Shown: positions 15,879 to 24,866, numbered from the stretch's first letter. The stretch is DNA of 64,000 bases from Pusillibacter faecalis (GCF_018408705.1 NZ_AP023420.1:1178001-1242000); one strand, 5' to 3'. Notes: generated by a model from the letters alone, not told the origin. Numbers and translations are program-made.

Positions 15879-15969
15879 GGTGAAGGTTTTTCCTTCTGTA
15901 GTGCAGGAGGAAAAACCTTCACCACTGTCGAGAGAAATGGGCGGCCCCCCGGTTTCCCGGCGGCCGCCC
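15879..15969. repeat. Two strong inverted repeats between argS and azlC
   Basis: The argS-azlC gap of about 260 bp contains no gene. It holds a perfect 15-bp inverted repeat (GGTGAAGGTTTTTCC 15879-15893 with 15908-15922, 14-base loop) and a GC-rich one (GGGCGGCC 15939-15946 with GGCCGCCC 15962-15969, plus CCGG/CCGG inside). Neither is followed by a convincing T-run. They may terminate argS or regulate azlC. Confidence 0.6.
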
Positions 15970-16074
15970 GTTAAAAGGACCTTTGCGCTTCTTCCGCTCC
16001 TCTGCGTTTCCCTGGATCTTTGTTTGCGGCTGCTCAGAACCGCACCAATCAAAGCCGTGGCATACCGTCTTCGC

Positions 16075-17820
16075 TCACATCTTCTCCGGTGCGTCCACGC
16101 CGATAAGCCTCAGTCCGTTTCTCAGCACCACGCGGGTGTCGTCCGCCAGCTTCAGCCGGGCCGCCTGCACCGCGGCCTCCTCGCCTTTGATGCGGCAGGC
16201 GTTGTAGAAGCGGTGGAAGCACGCCGCCAGCTCCTGGAGGCAGCGGTTGATGTGGCTGGGGTCATAGTCTCGGGCAGCGAGTTTAATCTCCTCGCAGAAC
16301 TGGGCCAGCTGCTTGATAAGGGCCGTCTCCGTCTCTCCCGCCAGCAGCGACATGTCCACGTCCGCCTGGGCCGGGACGTGGACCCCCTCCTCCCCCAGGG
16401 TCCGCAGCAGTGAGCAGATGCGGGCATGGGCGTACTCCACATAGTAGATAGGGTTCTCGCTGTCCTCCCGGACCGCAAGTCCCAGGTCGAACTCCATCTG
16501 GGTGTCCGGCTTGGCGTTAAAATACCAGCGGGCGGCGTCCACACTGACTTCATCCAAGAGATCCGAGAGGCTGATGGCCTTGCCGGTGCGCTTGGACATG
16601 CGGACGGCCTCCCCATCCCGCAGGAGCTTTACCAGCTGCATCAGCACAATATCCAGCCGCCCAGTGCCGTCCAGCCCCAGGGCGTCCAGCGCCCCCTTAA
16701 GGCGGGCAACATGCCCGTGGTGGTCCGCACCCCAGATGTTGATGACCCGGTCAAAGCCCCGGACGGCAAACTTGTTGCGGTGATAGGCAATGTCCGCCGC
16801 AAAATAGGTATAGAACCCGTTGGCCCGCCGCAGCACATCGTCCTTCAGGTCCAGCTTCTCCACGTCCGACGGTCTCTTTCCGGCCTTGAGCAGGTTCTCC
16901 CGCATGATGTCGGCGGTCCGGAGCCACAGCGCCCCGTCCTTTTCATAGGTCCACCCCCGCTCGGTGAGCAGATCCACCGTCTCAGCCACATACCCGCTCT
17001 CGTGAAGGCTGGACTCCAAAAACCAGTTATCGTATTCAATCTTATAGCGCCGGAGGTCCGTTTTCATCTTGGGCAGGTTCACGCTCAGGCCATACTGGGC
17101 CAGGGCTTCCTGCCGCTCCTGGGGATCGGCATGCAGGAGCTTGTCCCCGTTCTGATCGTAATAGGCCTGGGCCAGTTCCCGGATGTCCGCCCCCTGGTAG
17201 CCGTCCTCCGGAAAGGGCACAGCGTCCTCCCCCTGGATGATCTGGAGGTAGCGGGCCTCAATAGAGTGGGCGAACTTGTCGATCTGGTGGCCGGCGTCGT
17301 TCACATAGAACTCCCGCGTCACGTCCGCGCCGCAGGCGGCGAGGACGCTGGCCAGCGTGTCGCCCAGCACGCCGCCCCGGGCGTTGCCCATGTGCATGGG
17401 ACCGGTGGGATTGGCAGAGACGAACTCCACCATGATCTTCTGTCCTTTGAGATGACCGGCGGTGCCGTAGGCGTCCCCCTCGCTCTCCACCGCTGTCATC
17501 ACGCCCTGGTACCAGCTCTCGTTCAGGCGGAAGTTCAAAAAGCCGGGGCCGGCAATCTCCGCAGAGGCAAAGTAGCTCCCTGCCAGGTCCATGTGGTCCA
17601 GCAGGGCCTGGGCAATCTTTTGGGGCGGCTGGCGCAGCAGCTTACTGGCCGCCAGGGCAAAGGTGGTGGTGAAATCGCCGTTGGCGGTATCTTTGGGAAT
17701 CTCCACCGGTGCGGTCTTGACCTCCGCCTGGGGCAGCGTGCCGTCCCGTACCGCGGCCTGATAGGCGCTCATGGCCAGCGCCGCGGCCTGGTCCTTCGCG
17801 TTTTGGATCATGTTGATCAT
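16075..17820 (-). CDS. argS: Arginyl-tRNA synthetase
   Basis: A 581-residue class I synthetase. The N-terminal Add-1 domain covers about residues 1-110. The HIGH-type motif appears in FVSANPTGPMHMGNARGG and the KMSKS-type loop as RMSKRTGKAI. The C-terminal anticodon-binding helices end in LRLIGVDAPEKM, the usual ArgS end. It charges tRNA-Arg with arginine. ATG 17820 follows AGAGGAAA. It is the last gene of a murI - DUF1934 - argS operon, 28 bp after the DUF1934 gene. Confidence 0.97.
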   Translation of the reverse strand: MINMIQNAKDQAAALAMSAYQAAVRDGTLPQAEVKTAPVEIPKDTANGDFTTTFALAASKLLRQPPQKIAQALLDHMDLAGSYFASAEIAGPGFLNFRLNESWYQGVMTAVESEGDAYGTAGHLKGQKIMVEFVSANPTGPMHMGNARGGVLGDTLASVLAACGADVTREFYVNDAGHQIDKFAHSIEARYLQIIQGEDAVPFPEDGYQGADIRELAQAYYDQNGDKLLHADPQERQEALAQYGLSVNLPKMKTDLRRYKIEYDNWFLESSLHESGYVAETVDLLTERGWTYEKDGALWLRTADIMRENLLKAGKRPSDVEKLDLKDDVLRRANGFYTYFAADIAYHRNKFAVRGFDRVINIWGADHHGHVARLKGALDALGLDGTGRLDIVLMQLVKLLRDGEAVRMSKRTGKAISLSDLLDEVSVDAARWYFNAKPDTQMEFDLGLAVREDSENPIYYVEYAHARICSLLRTLGEEGVHVPAQADVDMSLLAGETETALIKQLAQFCEEIKLAARDYDPSHINRCLQELAACFHRFYNACRIKGEEAAVQAARLKLADDTRVVLRNGLRLIGVDAPEKM

Positions 17821-17848
17821 ATCATTTTCCTCTTTTGTTGAGATGTTT

Positions 17849-18286
17849 TCAGTTTTTTCTCCGGACACGGATTTTAAACCTGTTCCGGCCTGTCACCGTG
17901 TGCTCCACAGCAATGGAGTACTGGATTTCCATCACGCCGCCCCGCTCGCTGAGATTGTGCCGCAGACGTCCGGTCTGGATATCCACCGTCAGCTCTCCGA
18001 AGGGCGTCTCGTACAGGGAGGTGTGCTGGCGCCCTTCTTCAAACACCATCTGGGAGTTCACCTTCCCGGACCGGGTCAGAATCACCCGGGGCCCCCGTAC
18101 CTCAAAGGTGGTGCTGGTCCCCGCCATGCCGGTCAGCTCCGTCTCCTGATAGTTCAGACGCATCCCAGACTCTGTAAGCTCCATGGTGCCCTCGGTCATC
18201 AGCTCGGTTGCGTCCGGGTCTACACCCTCAAAATACTGTTCCCCCCGGATGGACAGCAGCACCGGTACTTTCTCAATACTGGTCAA
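17849..18286 (-). CDS. DUF1934 (YwiB-like) beta-barrel protein
   Basis: A 145-residue protein of the DUF1934/YwiB family, a small calycin-like beta-barrel often next to argS in Firmicutes. The strand pattern SIRGEQYF, GMRLNYQETE, TSLYETPFGELTVDI and RFKIRVRRKN fits. No ATG is available before SIEKVPVLLSI, so TTG 18286 is proposed, with GGAGG seven bases upstream; it overlaps the end of murI by 14 bases. Function is unknown; the synteny with argS is conserved. Confidence 0.8.
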   Translation of the reverse strand: MTSIEKVPVLLSIRGEQYFEGVDPDATELMTEGTMELTESGMRLNYQETELTGMAGTSTTFEVRGPRVILTRSGKVNSQMVFEEGRQHTSLYETPFGELTVDIQTGRLRHNLSERGGVMEIQYSIAVEHTVTGRNRFKIRVRRKN

Positions 18287-19088
18287 TGTCAATCCTCCGT
18301 GCGGTGTGGCGCAGGTCCTCCTGCAAAAACACCGATGCGATCCGCTCAAAATCCTCCGGCCGGTCGCTGACATAGAACTCCGTCCCGCCCTGGCCGGCCG
18401 GGCCGGCCCAGAGGCCGCCGGATTTCAGCAGACGCTTGAGCTCATAGGCGGACTCCTCCCCCGCAGAGACCAGCGTCACCTTGGGCCCCAGAATTTCCGC
18501 AATGATGTCTACCAGCAGCGGATAATGGGTACAGCCCAGAATTAATGTGTCAATTCCAGTCTCCCGCAGAGGTTCCAGATATTCCCGGGCCACGGTTTCA
18601 ATCACAATATCCCCGGGGCGGAAACGGCCGTTCTCCACCAGGGGTACAAACAGCGGGCAGGACTGGCGGAAAACCTCCACCTCCGGGTCCAGCCGCCGCA
18701 GCACCGTCTCATAGGCGCCGGAGCGGATCGAGGCCAGTGTGGCAATCACGCCGACCCGTTTCTTTTCACTCACAGCCAACGCCCGCCGGCAGGCTGGCTC
18801 CACTACCCCCACCATGGGCAAGTCGTTTTCCTCCTGGAGGGTACCTAGAGAGGTGGTGGATATGGTGCCGCAGGCAATGACAACGGCCTTAAGGTCAAAG
18901 GAACGGAGAAATCGCACGTCCTGCCGGGCATATTTCAAAATGGTCTCTCGCTCCCGCCCGCCATAGGGCACCCGGGCAGTATCACCAAAGTAAATAATTT
19001 GCTCCTCCGGCAGAATCTGCCGCAGCGATCGCACCGCAGTCAGACCGCCAAGTCCCGAATCGAATACGCCGATGGGCCGCGTGTCCAT
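18273..19088 (-). CDS. murI: Glutamate racemase
   Basis: A 271-residue glutamate racemase that makes D-Glu for peptidoglycan. Motifs are IGVFDSGLGGLT at the start, FGDTARVPYG, the first catalytic Cys in VIACGTIST and the second in LILGCTHYPLL. The first motif reads CGT instead of the commoner CNT, a variant that I believe also occurs in related Clostridia. ATG 19088 is preceded by GGAGG. It opens the murI - DUF1934 - argS operon. Confidence 0.95.
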   Translation of the reverse strand: MDTRPIGVFDSGLGGLTAVRSLRQILPEEQIIYFGDTARVPYGGRERETILKYARQDVRFLRSFDLKAVVIACGTISTTSLGTLQEENDLPMVGVVEPACRRALAVSEKKRVGVIATLASIRSGAYETVLRRLDPEVEVFRQSCPLFVPLVENGRFRPGDIVIETVAREYLEPLRETGIDTLILGCTHYPLLVDIIAEILGPKVTLVSAGEESAYELKRLLKSGGLWAGPAGQGGTEFYVSDRPEDFERIASVFLQEDLRHTARRIDIDQY

Positions 19089-19127
19089 GGGCGCCACCTC
19101 CTTCTGCAGCTGCATTCAGGATTTTAT

Positions 19128-19157
19128 ATTATACTATGACTGCCCATCTGTTGACAA
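19128..19157 (-). promoter_or_regulatory. Promoter of murI operon
   Basis: On the minus strand TTGTCA (19152-19157) and TATAAT (19128-19133) are 18 bp apart, about 40 bp before the murI start. Confidence 0.7.
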
Positions 19158-19308
19158 GACCTAAATCTTTTCGTTATCTGGAAAGCAACTGCGGGCAGTT
19201 CTCCGTCCAAGCGGTCAAATAGGCCCGCCGCTCAAAGGATATACATGCTTCGCAGACAGATTTTAGTGTTTTTTCCCTGTTTTTTAGGTGGAATTTTGCA
19301 TAAGGGTC

Positions 19309-19317
19309 TGCTATAAT
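19309..19317 (+). promoter_or_regulatory. Extended -10 promoter
   Basis: TGCTATAAT is an extended -10 element about 34 bp before the gene at 19351; the matching -35 (TGGAAT, 17 bp upstream) is weak. Confidence 0.6.
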
Positions 19318-19350
19318 TGGACTGCTAAATTGTCCGGGAGGTGTTTTCCC

Positions 19351-19764
19351 ATGAAAATTGAACTGACAGAGCAACAGTATCGCTATCTGTTGGACCTGGT
19401 GTACATAGGAAACTGGGTCATCAATTCCACCCGGGAGGATGACCGGATCAAGGAGTACGACCAGGTGGAGAGTCTGGTTTTCTCCCACTGCCTGCAGCGC
19501 AGAATGCGGAGCCTGGTGGAGCTCTACCACGGCGAGCTGATTCCGTCCCGCGCCTTTGCCGACGGCGGCATTCACGAGGCCATCGAGCACTATGAGGATA
19601 TTGTATTCTACGAGATTTTGGCTGAGGAGCTGGCTCTGCGGGATATGGACGGCGAGCCTCTGACCGGTGAGAATTATCGTGCACTGATGGAACGGATTGA
19701 TACCTATCTGTCAGAATTTGATCGACATGGGACCGATCATGTCAACGTGGATTTAGAGGAGTAA
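19351..19764 (+). CDS. Hypothetical acidic helical protein
   Basis: A 137-residue soluble, acidic protein (MKIELTEQQYRYLLDLVYIG at the start) predicted to be mostly helical, with GGGAGGTG before the ATG and an extended -10 promoter upstream. No catalytic motif is visible. Related-looking proteins occur in Clostridia as conserved hypotheticals. It is followed by the DUF362 ferredoxin gene after 49 bp. Confidence 0.75.
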   Translation: MKIELTEQQYRYLLDLVYIGNWVINSTREDDRIKEYDQVESLVFSHCLQRRMRSLVELYHGELIPSRAFADGGIHEAIEHYEDIVFYEILAEELALRDMDGEPLTGENYRALMERIDTYLSEFDRHGTDHVNVDLEE

Positions 19765-19813
19765 CGGTTTACAGGGCACGGCCCTGTGATTTGGGAAAAA
19801 GGAGTGTCAAAAG

Positions 19814-20932
19814 ATGTCGGAGAAGTCTAAAGTTTATTTTGCGGATTTTCGCTGCCCCAGCTGGCGGGAGAATCTGCCCCAGAAGCTGGCCCGCCTGATG
19901 ATGACTGCGGGCTTTGGCGATGTGGACATGGAGGGAAAGTACGTCGCCATTAAGATGCATTTTGGTGAGCCGGGGAACCTGGCGTATCTGCGCCCCAACT
20001 GGGCGCGGGTCGTGGTGGACCTGGTGAAGAGCCAAGGCGGCAAGCCCTTCCTCACGGACTGCAATACGCTCTATGTCGGCGGGCGCAAAAACGCGCTGGA
20101 CCATCTGGAGTCCGCCTACATCAACGGCTTCACCCCCTACTCCACCGGCTGCCACCTCATCATCGCCGACGGGCTCAAGGGCAACGACGAGGTGGAGGTC
20201 CCTGTGGAGGGCGGCCAGTATGTCCGCTCCGCCAAGATTGGCCGGGCGGTGATGGACGCGGACGTGTTCATCTCCCTGACCCACTTCAAGGGCCACGAGA
20301 TGACAGGCATGGGCGGGTGCCTCAAGAACATCGGCATGGGCTGCGGTTCCCGGGCAGGTAAGATGGAACAGCACAACGCCGGCAAGCCCTCCGTCAGCCA
20401 GGACGCGTGCGTTGGCTGCGGCAACTGCGCGAAGATCTGTGCCCACGGCGCGCCTCAAATCAAAGACGGCAAGTGCACCATCGACCATGACCGGTGCGTG
20501 GGCTGTGGCCGGTGTCTGGCCCTGTGCCCAACCGACGCCATCCATGCCGACAACGATGAGTCCCTGGACATTCTCAACTGCAAGATCGCAGAGTACACCA
20601 AGGCAGTGGTGGACGGCCGGCCCTGTTTCCATGTCTCGCTGGTGATGGATATCTCCCCCAACTGTGACTGTCACAGTGAGAACGACGCCCCCATTGCTCC
20701 CAACATCGGCATGTTCGCCTCCTTCGATCCCGTGGCTCTGGATCAGGCGTGTGCCGACGCGGTGGTGGCTCAGCCCGCCATGCCGGGCTCCCTCCTCTTT
20801 GACAAGGGATATGACTGTAGCTGCGGGGACCTGTTTCAGGCCGCCCACCCGGATACCCGCTGGCAGGTGTGTTTGGAGCATGCGGAAAAGCTGGGCCTGG
20901 GCAGTCGGGAATATGACCTGATCACCATTTAA
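19814..20932 (+). CDS. DUF362 protein with two [4Fe-4S] ferredoxin motifs
   Basis: A 372-residue protein of the DUF362 family. The N-terminal part has AIKMHFGEPGNLAYLRPNW and SLTHFKGHEMTGMGGCLKNI, both typical. Residues about 198-240 hold two clusters, CVGCGNCAKICAHGAP and CVGCGRCLALCPTDAI, each able to bind one [4Fe-4S]. The last third (FASFDPVALDQACADAV) completes the DUF362 fold. These are cytoplasmic iron-sulfur proteins of uncertain role. AAAGGAG lies upstream. Confidence 0.92.
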   Translation: MSEKSKVYFADFRCPSWRENLPQKLARLMMTAGFGDVDMEGKYVAIKMHFGEPGNLAYLRPNWARVVVDLVKSQGGKPFLTDCNTLYVGGRKNALDHLESAYINGFTPYSTGCHLIIADGLKGNDEVEVPVEGGQYVRSAKIGRAVMDADVFISLTHFKGHEMTGMGGCLKNIGMGCGSRAGKMEQHNAGKPSVSQDACVGCGNCAKICAHGAPQIKDGKCTIDHDRCVGCGRCLALCPTDAIHADNDESLDILNCKIAEYTKAVVDGRPCFHVSLVMDISPNCDCHSENDAPIAPNIGMFASFDPVALDQACADAVVAQPAMPGSLLFDKGYDCSCGDLFQAAHPDTRWQVCLEHAEKLGLGSREYDLITI

Positions 20933-20941
20933 TCTTCAGCA

Positions 20942-20977
20942 AAAGAGCGGGCTTCCGTAGGAAGCCCGCTCTTTTTT
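20942..20977 (+). terminator. Intrinsic terminator
   Basis: AAAGAGCGGGCTTCC pairs with GGAAGCCCGCTCTTT around a four-base loop and is followed by TTT. It serves the DUF362 gene and possibly the convergent lipoprotein gene. Confidence 0.85.
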
Positions 20978-20988
20978 CATACCCGCGC

Positions 20989-21752
20989 TCACGCGAATAG
21001 TGCGTTGAAAGCAGACACGATGTCGTCTGCGCCGTCCGCCGCCACCAGCATCACATAGTTTCCATTGGAGACAATGCGGGAGTTGTTCTTCCATCCCTCA
21101 ATGCTGGCGGGATACCACGCTCCGCCGGGATTGGTCTCATCCCCCACCTGGTAGTCAATCCGGGCCTGGAAGATGTCCTTGACAGCCTGCACATCGTCAG
21201 CGGACTCCACCTCCACCAGGGCGATCTCGCCCACGCTGGCAGAGATTGCGGCGTAATATACCAAGCACTGGCGGGCGGCGATGTCCGCGAGGCCGGGGTA
21301 GTAGTTCTCCAGCGTCTCGCCCTCCACCGACATCATGGCGGGCAGCTGATCGCTGAACCGGCATAGAATTCCGCCAAATCCACCGCTGTGGTCTCCGGCT
21401 CTTCGGCGGGTTTTTCCACAGGCTTGGAATCTGGGGTTTCGGCCGGCTTCTCTGCGGGCGTCTCCGGCTTGGGTGCCGGCACACCGCCCTGGTTTCCGGA
21501 AGCCGGCTTGCTCTCTGTCTCCGTGGCCGCTCCCGCCTCTTCCGGCTTTAAAGGCTCCTCTGGGGGCACGTTTGAATCGTCTGCGGTATCGTCAGTATTT
21601 GCGGAAGCGTCCTCCATCTGCGTGTCATCTGTCTCCTCGACCTGATTTTCAACGGGGTCCTTGGTCTCTCCGTCACCTCCGCAGGCTGTGAGAGCCAGCA
21701 GCAGGGTCAGGGCCAGCAGCAGAGTCAGCAGGTTTCGATTACGTTGTGTCAT
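20989..21752 (-). pseudogene. Frameshifted DUF4358 lipoprotein
   Basis: Two overlapping frames together make one DUF4358 protein. The 5' part (21752 to about 21355) has a lipoprotein signal ending LALTACGG, an acidic Pro/Glu-rich linker and VDLAEFYAG. It then runs to a stop at 21333. The 3' part in another frame continues SDQLPAMMSVEGETLENYYP and ends VSAFNALFA. The domain boundary falls within the break, at GCCGGTTCAGCG, consistent with loss of one base. An internal restart at ATG 21336 would give only the soluble domain. A sequencing error is possible. Confidence 0.8.
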
Positions 21753-21855
21753 GGTTCTCTGTCTCCTCTTTCTCCGGCGCATTGCGCCCTTAGTAGAACT
21801 TTAGACGAAACTCCCGCCAAAAAGTTCCCGCCTCTTCTCTTTCTCCGGCCACAAA

Positions 21856-21893
21856 TCAGCGCGAGGCATGGGGCGTTCCCATGCCTCGCGCTG
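21856..21893. terminator. Strong hairpin downstream of the 22247 gene
   Basis: CAGCGCGAGGCATGGG pairs with CCCATGCCTCGCGCTG around a short loop. Only a weak T-run follows on either strand. It lies between two minus-strand genes and probably ends the upstream one. Confidence 0.6.
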
Positions 21894-21902
21894 TGGTGGA
21901 TC

Positions 21903-22247
21903 TTATCCCTGTATCAAAAGCTCCCTGTGGTCCAGGACCGCCTGAATGTCCGCGTCATTGTTGACCAGGTTATCCGCGGCCTTGGATTTTCTGGCAAGCG
22001 TGTTCTCCAGCTCAGCAAGCATCTCATCAGTGACCCCCCGATCCGGCTCCTCCGACCGGTCCAGGGTCTCCAGATATCTCTCACAGGCCTTCAGCAGCTT
22101 CTCATTCGGTGTTCCGGATGGAAAGCCGCAGAAGTAATAGGCATCCAGCTTGAATTTCTCATTGGAGACGATCTCCCTGATCTTGGAGATCACCTGATTC
22201 CGCTCTTCCTGTGTCCCCGCCATGACAGTAAACTCCCTTTCTTTCAT
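21903..22247 (-). CDS. Hypothetical small acidic protein
   Basis: A 114-residue protein predicted mostly helical, with TQEERNQVISKIREIVSN near the start. The start could be ATG 22247 (GGAGA eight bases upstream) or ATG 22223 (GGGAG nine bases upstream). No recognised family. It is bounded by a strong hairpin downstream. The coding assignment rests on length, composition and the ribosome binding sites. Confidence 0.6.
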   Translation of the reverse strand: MKEREFTVMAGTQEERNQVISKIREIVSNEKFKLDAYYFCGFPSGTPNEKLLKACERYLETLDRSEEPDRGVTDEMLAELENTLARKSKAADNLVNNDADIQAVLDHRELLIQG

Positions 22248-22495
22248 TCAAGATGTCTCCGTCCGGAGATTCTGTGGAGTCTATGGTACCATTCCTGGAA
22301 AACCGTGTCAAGCCGGTATGTCATCTTCCGTAAAGTGCAATGCCGGTTCCTTCCTTTCAAATTTCCCCGTGATCCGTTTTTCCTGTCCGCAAAAGTTTCC
22401 CTGGCGGGTGATTCCTCTCGCAGAGGGAATGATTCCGTCCGATGTGCTCTGCGCACGTCGTACCGTTCATGCTGGCTGCGGAACTGCTAAAAAGC

Positions 22496-22520
22496 GGTGC
22501 GCAGGTTATCCCTGCGCACC
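22496..22520 (-). terminator. Intrinsic terminator overlapping gene end
   Basis: On the minus strand GGTGCGCAGG and CCTGCGCACC pair around GATAA and are followed by GCTTTTTAG. The stop codon of the 59-aa gene lies in the loop. Confidence 0.75.
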
Positions 22521-22685
22521 ATTCTCCTCCAGCCGTGCTACCAGCATCTGCATCTCCTGCTTGGAGTGAACCTGATGGCACTGCTCCAAAACAGCCTGCT
22601 TTTCCGCATCCGTCATTGCTTCAAACACATGCATCGCCGCCTCGTTCTGTGCCAGCGCCATGCCAAATCCCAGGGGTAGCTCCAT
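22506..22685 (-). CDS. Conserved 59-aa Clostridia protein
   Basis: Starts MELPLGFGMALAQNEAAMHV, with GGAGG seven bases upstream of ATG 22685; an adjacent ATG at 22688 is less well spaced and the longer frame upstream is unsupported. The pattern of a short ELPLGFGMALAQN start followed by two amphipathic helices (TDAEKQAVLEQCHQVHSKQE) recurs in small hypothetical proteins of Oscillospiraceae and Lachnospiraceae as I recall them. Function unknown. Confidence 0.7.
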   Translation of the reverse strand: MELPLGFGMALAQNEAAMHVFEAMTDAEKQAVLEQCHQVHSKQEMQMLVARLEENGAQG

Positions 22686-22740
22686 CATTTTTCCTCCTGA
22701 TCCATGAAATGGACAGTCTTTCCGTCCCTCAACCCAGGGT

Positions 22741-22941
22741 TCAGGGCTCCGGGTCCCCCACGGAGCCATCCCCCTTGAGTTTGTGGTACACCTTCATATC
22801 CGGGCCGCTGGTGCCTGGAATCACGGGCTTTGCCCGCTCCTTGCCCCGTTTGGCCTTCCCCTGCAGTTCCGGAACGGGGGGCACATCATTGCGGGGCTGC
22901 TGGTGCGTCCACTCCGGACGGGCCATTCCCTTTTTTGCCAT
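22741..22941 (-). CDS. Conserved 66-aa Clostridia protein
   Basis: A small basic protein beginning MAKKGMARPEWTHQQPRNDV and containing VPPVPELQGKAKRGKERAKPV. I recognise this arrangement from short conserved hypothetical proteins of Clostridia, though no function is known. It is disordered-looking and lysine/proline-rich. It sits 56 bp upstream of the 59-aa gene in the same direction and may be co-transcribed. Confidence 0.7.
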   Translation of the reverse strand: MAKKGMARPEWTHQQPRNDVPPVPELQGKAKRGKERAKPVIPGTSGPDMKVYHKLKGDGSVGDPEP

Positions 22942-23573
22942 TTGATCACCTCAGGAGTAGTCTGCCCTGTTTCTTTCCGCCTATACGGACAGCCCGCCGG
23001 AGGGCGGCGCATTTCCGCCGCATGCCGAGGCTGCGTCAGGCACTTCATGCTGCTCAGCAGGGTGGAGAGGTTATGTGGAAGCACCGAGGTGGACGGTGAT
23101 AAGATCCTCAAAGTATCCAGAGCAATCAGCCCTCCATAGAAAGCTCATGAAAAAGCGGTAATTCTCGTTGGCACGCCGCACCATAACGCAGGCAAGCAGA
23201 CGCAGCGTGACCAGCCCATGCAGGTCGTTTGCGGCAATGGGCTCAGCCGCCTCCCGGCAATGGCGGCGCCGTCGCTGACGGCGAGGCCCACGCTGGACTC
23301 TGTGGATCACCACGGCGTCCCCGGCTCTCACATAACCTTTCACGATATCGCGCTCTTATTTGGGGTTCCAGGCAAAAACCTCGCTATTGAGATGACTACG
23401 TACAAAACAGTATCAACGGCATCCTGAAACCAGGTAGCCGCTGTACAGGATTACAACGAAAAGCGGTCAGGAAGTCCAGCAACCTTCTGACCGCTTTTTC
23501 TACACCGCGAGGAATGGGAGCAAACCTTTCCTGTCCGCCGCGATGAGCCTCTCAAAACGCTCTGAACTTTCGT
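22942..23573. other. Gene-poor stretch without supported CDS
   Basis: About 630 bp with several short overlapping frames in all directions but none with a good ribosome binding site and recognisable protein. The minus frame 23343-23071 begins KGYVRAGDAVVIHRV, which hints at decayed coding DNA, but the rest is low-complexity Arg-rich. A terminator-like hairpin lies at 23459-23502. Confidence 0.5.
23459..23502. terminator. Terminator downstream of the GHKL kinase gene
   Basis: AAAGCGGTCAG and CTGACCGCTTT form an 11-bp stem with a loop of about 20 bases that has some internal pairing. T-runs follow on the plus strand (TTTTTC) and, more weakly, on the minus strand. Confidence 0.65.
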
Positions 23574-24863
23574 TCAGGGCGTCTTGGGAAGCGGCAGACA
23601 TACCAGCAACTCAAACCGGCCGCTCCCGGCTTGGGCGTCCAGAGAGCCGCCGTACCGTTCCGCAATTTCCCGCATGCCGGCGATACCGAAGCCGTGAGCG
23701 CTCTTATCTGGCTTGGTGGTGGCAAGGTCCGGCCGGACCCCGCCGCGCATGGTATTCTCCACCCGGAGCATCAACAGCCCCTTATCCGCTCTACAGCGGA
23801 CGGTAATCCGCCGCTCCTCTGCCTGGCAGACCGCCTCTATCGCATTGTCCAGGGCGTTACCCAGCAGGGCCGTTAAATCCATGTCCGCAACAGGCAGCTC
23901 CCGGGGCAGCGAGACCGCGATATCGGCCGCCACACCCTGCCGCTGCATCTGCTCCTCCTTGGCGGCCAGGACCACGTTGGCGGTCTCGTTGTCACAAAAC
24001 CGCTTGGTTCCCCGCAGGGCCGGGGAACCGGCTATCTGGACCAGATAGCCCAGCGTCTCCGCCGTCTTCCCCTGCTCCAGAAGGCCCCGGATCACCGTCA
24101 GGTGGTTGCGCAGATCGTGGCGCAAGGTCCGCACCTGGGTCTCCTGTTGCCGCAGGCCCTGGTAATAAACCTCCCGCAGGGCTGCCAGGCGGTTTGACTG
24201 CTCCAGCCGCTCGTGCTCCGCCAGGATTAGGATCGCCAGCAGCAGTACCAGAGAAGTCAGCAGGGTGAAGGGCAGCACTACCACGCCCTGGCTCATGGCC
24301 ACAGCGTCCACCTCCGCGGAGTCGTATTTCCGGAAGGTCAGCAGCACCACGGCGATCAGAGCGCACAGAGGCATAGCTGCCAGCCCCAGCACCAGCTTCC
24401 ACAGCCGCCGGGAAAGCGTCGCCGGTTCCCGGGGCAGGCGGCGGCGCAGCAGCAGCCACAGCGCGCCGAATGTCAGGGGCCGGGCCAGCCGAGTCACCAC
24501 ATCGTACAGGTCGTAAAGGCCATAGTCGTTGAAAAACTGCACATAGGAGTCCAGAAAAGCACACACAGACATCTCCAGGCAGAAGAGGATGATGCACACC
24601 GCCAGCCGTCCCACCCAGTCGCCCCGCGTGGCAAGAAGAAACAGGGCAAAGTATACCGGCAGCGTATAGAGCAGGTTGGGATCTCCGATCCAGATCACCA
24701 TGCCGCTGGCCCCCATCAGGTTCAGGAAGAGCAGAGCGTTCCAGACCCGCCCCTTCCGGGGTCTGACAAAGGGGGCGCAGAGCCTGTACAAAAAAAAGCC
24801 GCTGGTAGCTACGGACAGGAAATAGCCGCCATAGACCCAGAATAGCCAAAGCACGTGTCCCAT
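23574..24863 (-). CDS. GHKL-type (AgrC-like) sensor histidine kinase
   Basis: A 429-residue kinase with about six to seven membrane segments over residues 1-215 and a cytoplasmic GHKL module. The phospho-acceptor His is in LRHDLRNHL (about residue 248), the N-box is GNALDNAIEA (about residue 333) and the G-box is GFGIAGMREIAERYGG. This AgrC/FsrC/ComD-type layout pairs with LytTR regulators and often senses peptides. It starts three bases after the response regulator gene. No peptide-precursor gene of agrD type is visible nearby. Confidence 0.92.
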   Translation of the reverse strand: MGHVLWLFWVYGGYFLSVATSGFFLYRLCAPFVRPRKGRVWNALLFLNLMGASGMVIWIGDPNLLYTLPVYFALFLLATRGDWVGRLAVCIILFCLEMSVCAFLDSYVQFFNDYGLYDLYDVVTRLARPLTFGALWLLLRRRLPREPATLSRRLWKLVLGLAAMPLCALIAVVLLTFRKYDSAEVDAVAMSQGVVVLPFTLLTSLVLLLAILILAEHERLEQSNRLAALREVYYQGLRQQETQVRTLRHDLRNHLTVIRGLLEQGKTAETLGYLVQIAGSPALRGTKRFCDNETANVVLAAKEEQMQRQGVAADIAVSLPRELPVADMDLTALLGNALDNAIEAVCQAEERRITVRCRADKGLLMLRVENTMRGGVRPDLATTKPDKSAHGFGIAGMREIAERYGGSLDAQAGSGRFELLVCLPLPKTP

Positions 24864-24866
24864 TCC

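Noticed and set aside
15870..16052. Short frames in the argS-azlC gap.
   Set aside because: They are created by the inverted repeats and have neither start signals nor protein-like composition.
23071..23343. Minus-strand frame beginning KGYVRAGDAVVIHRV, reminiscent of resolvase or signal-peptidase segments.
   Set aside because: Only about 15 residues look familiar; the rest is Arg-rich low-complexity sequence, there is no ribosome binding site, and no catalytic motif of either family is present.
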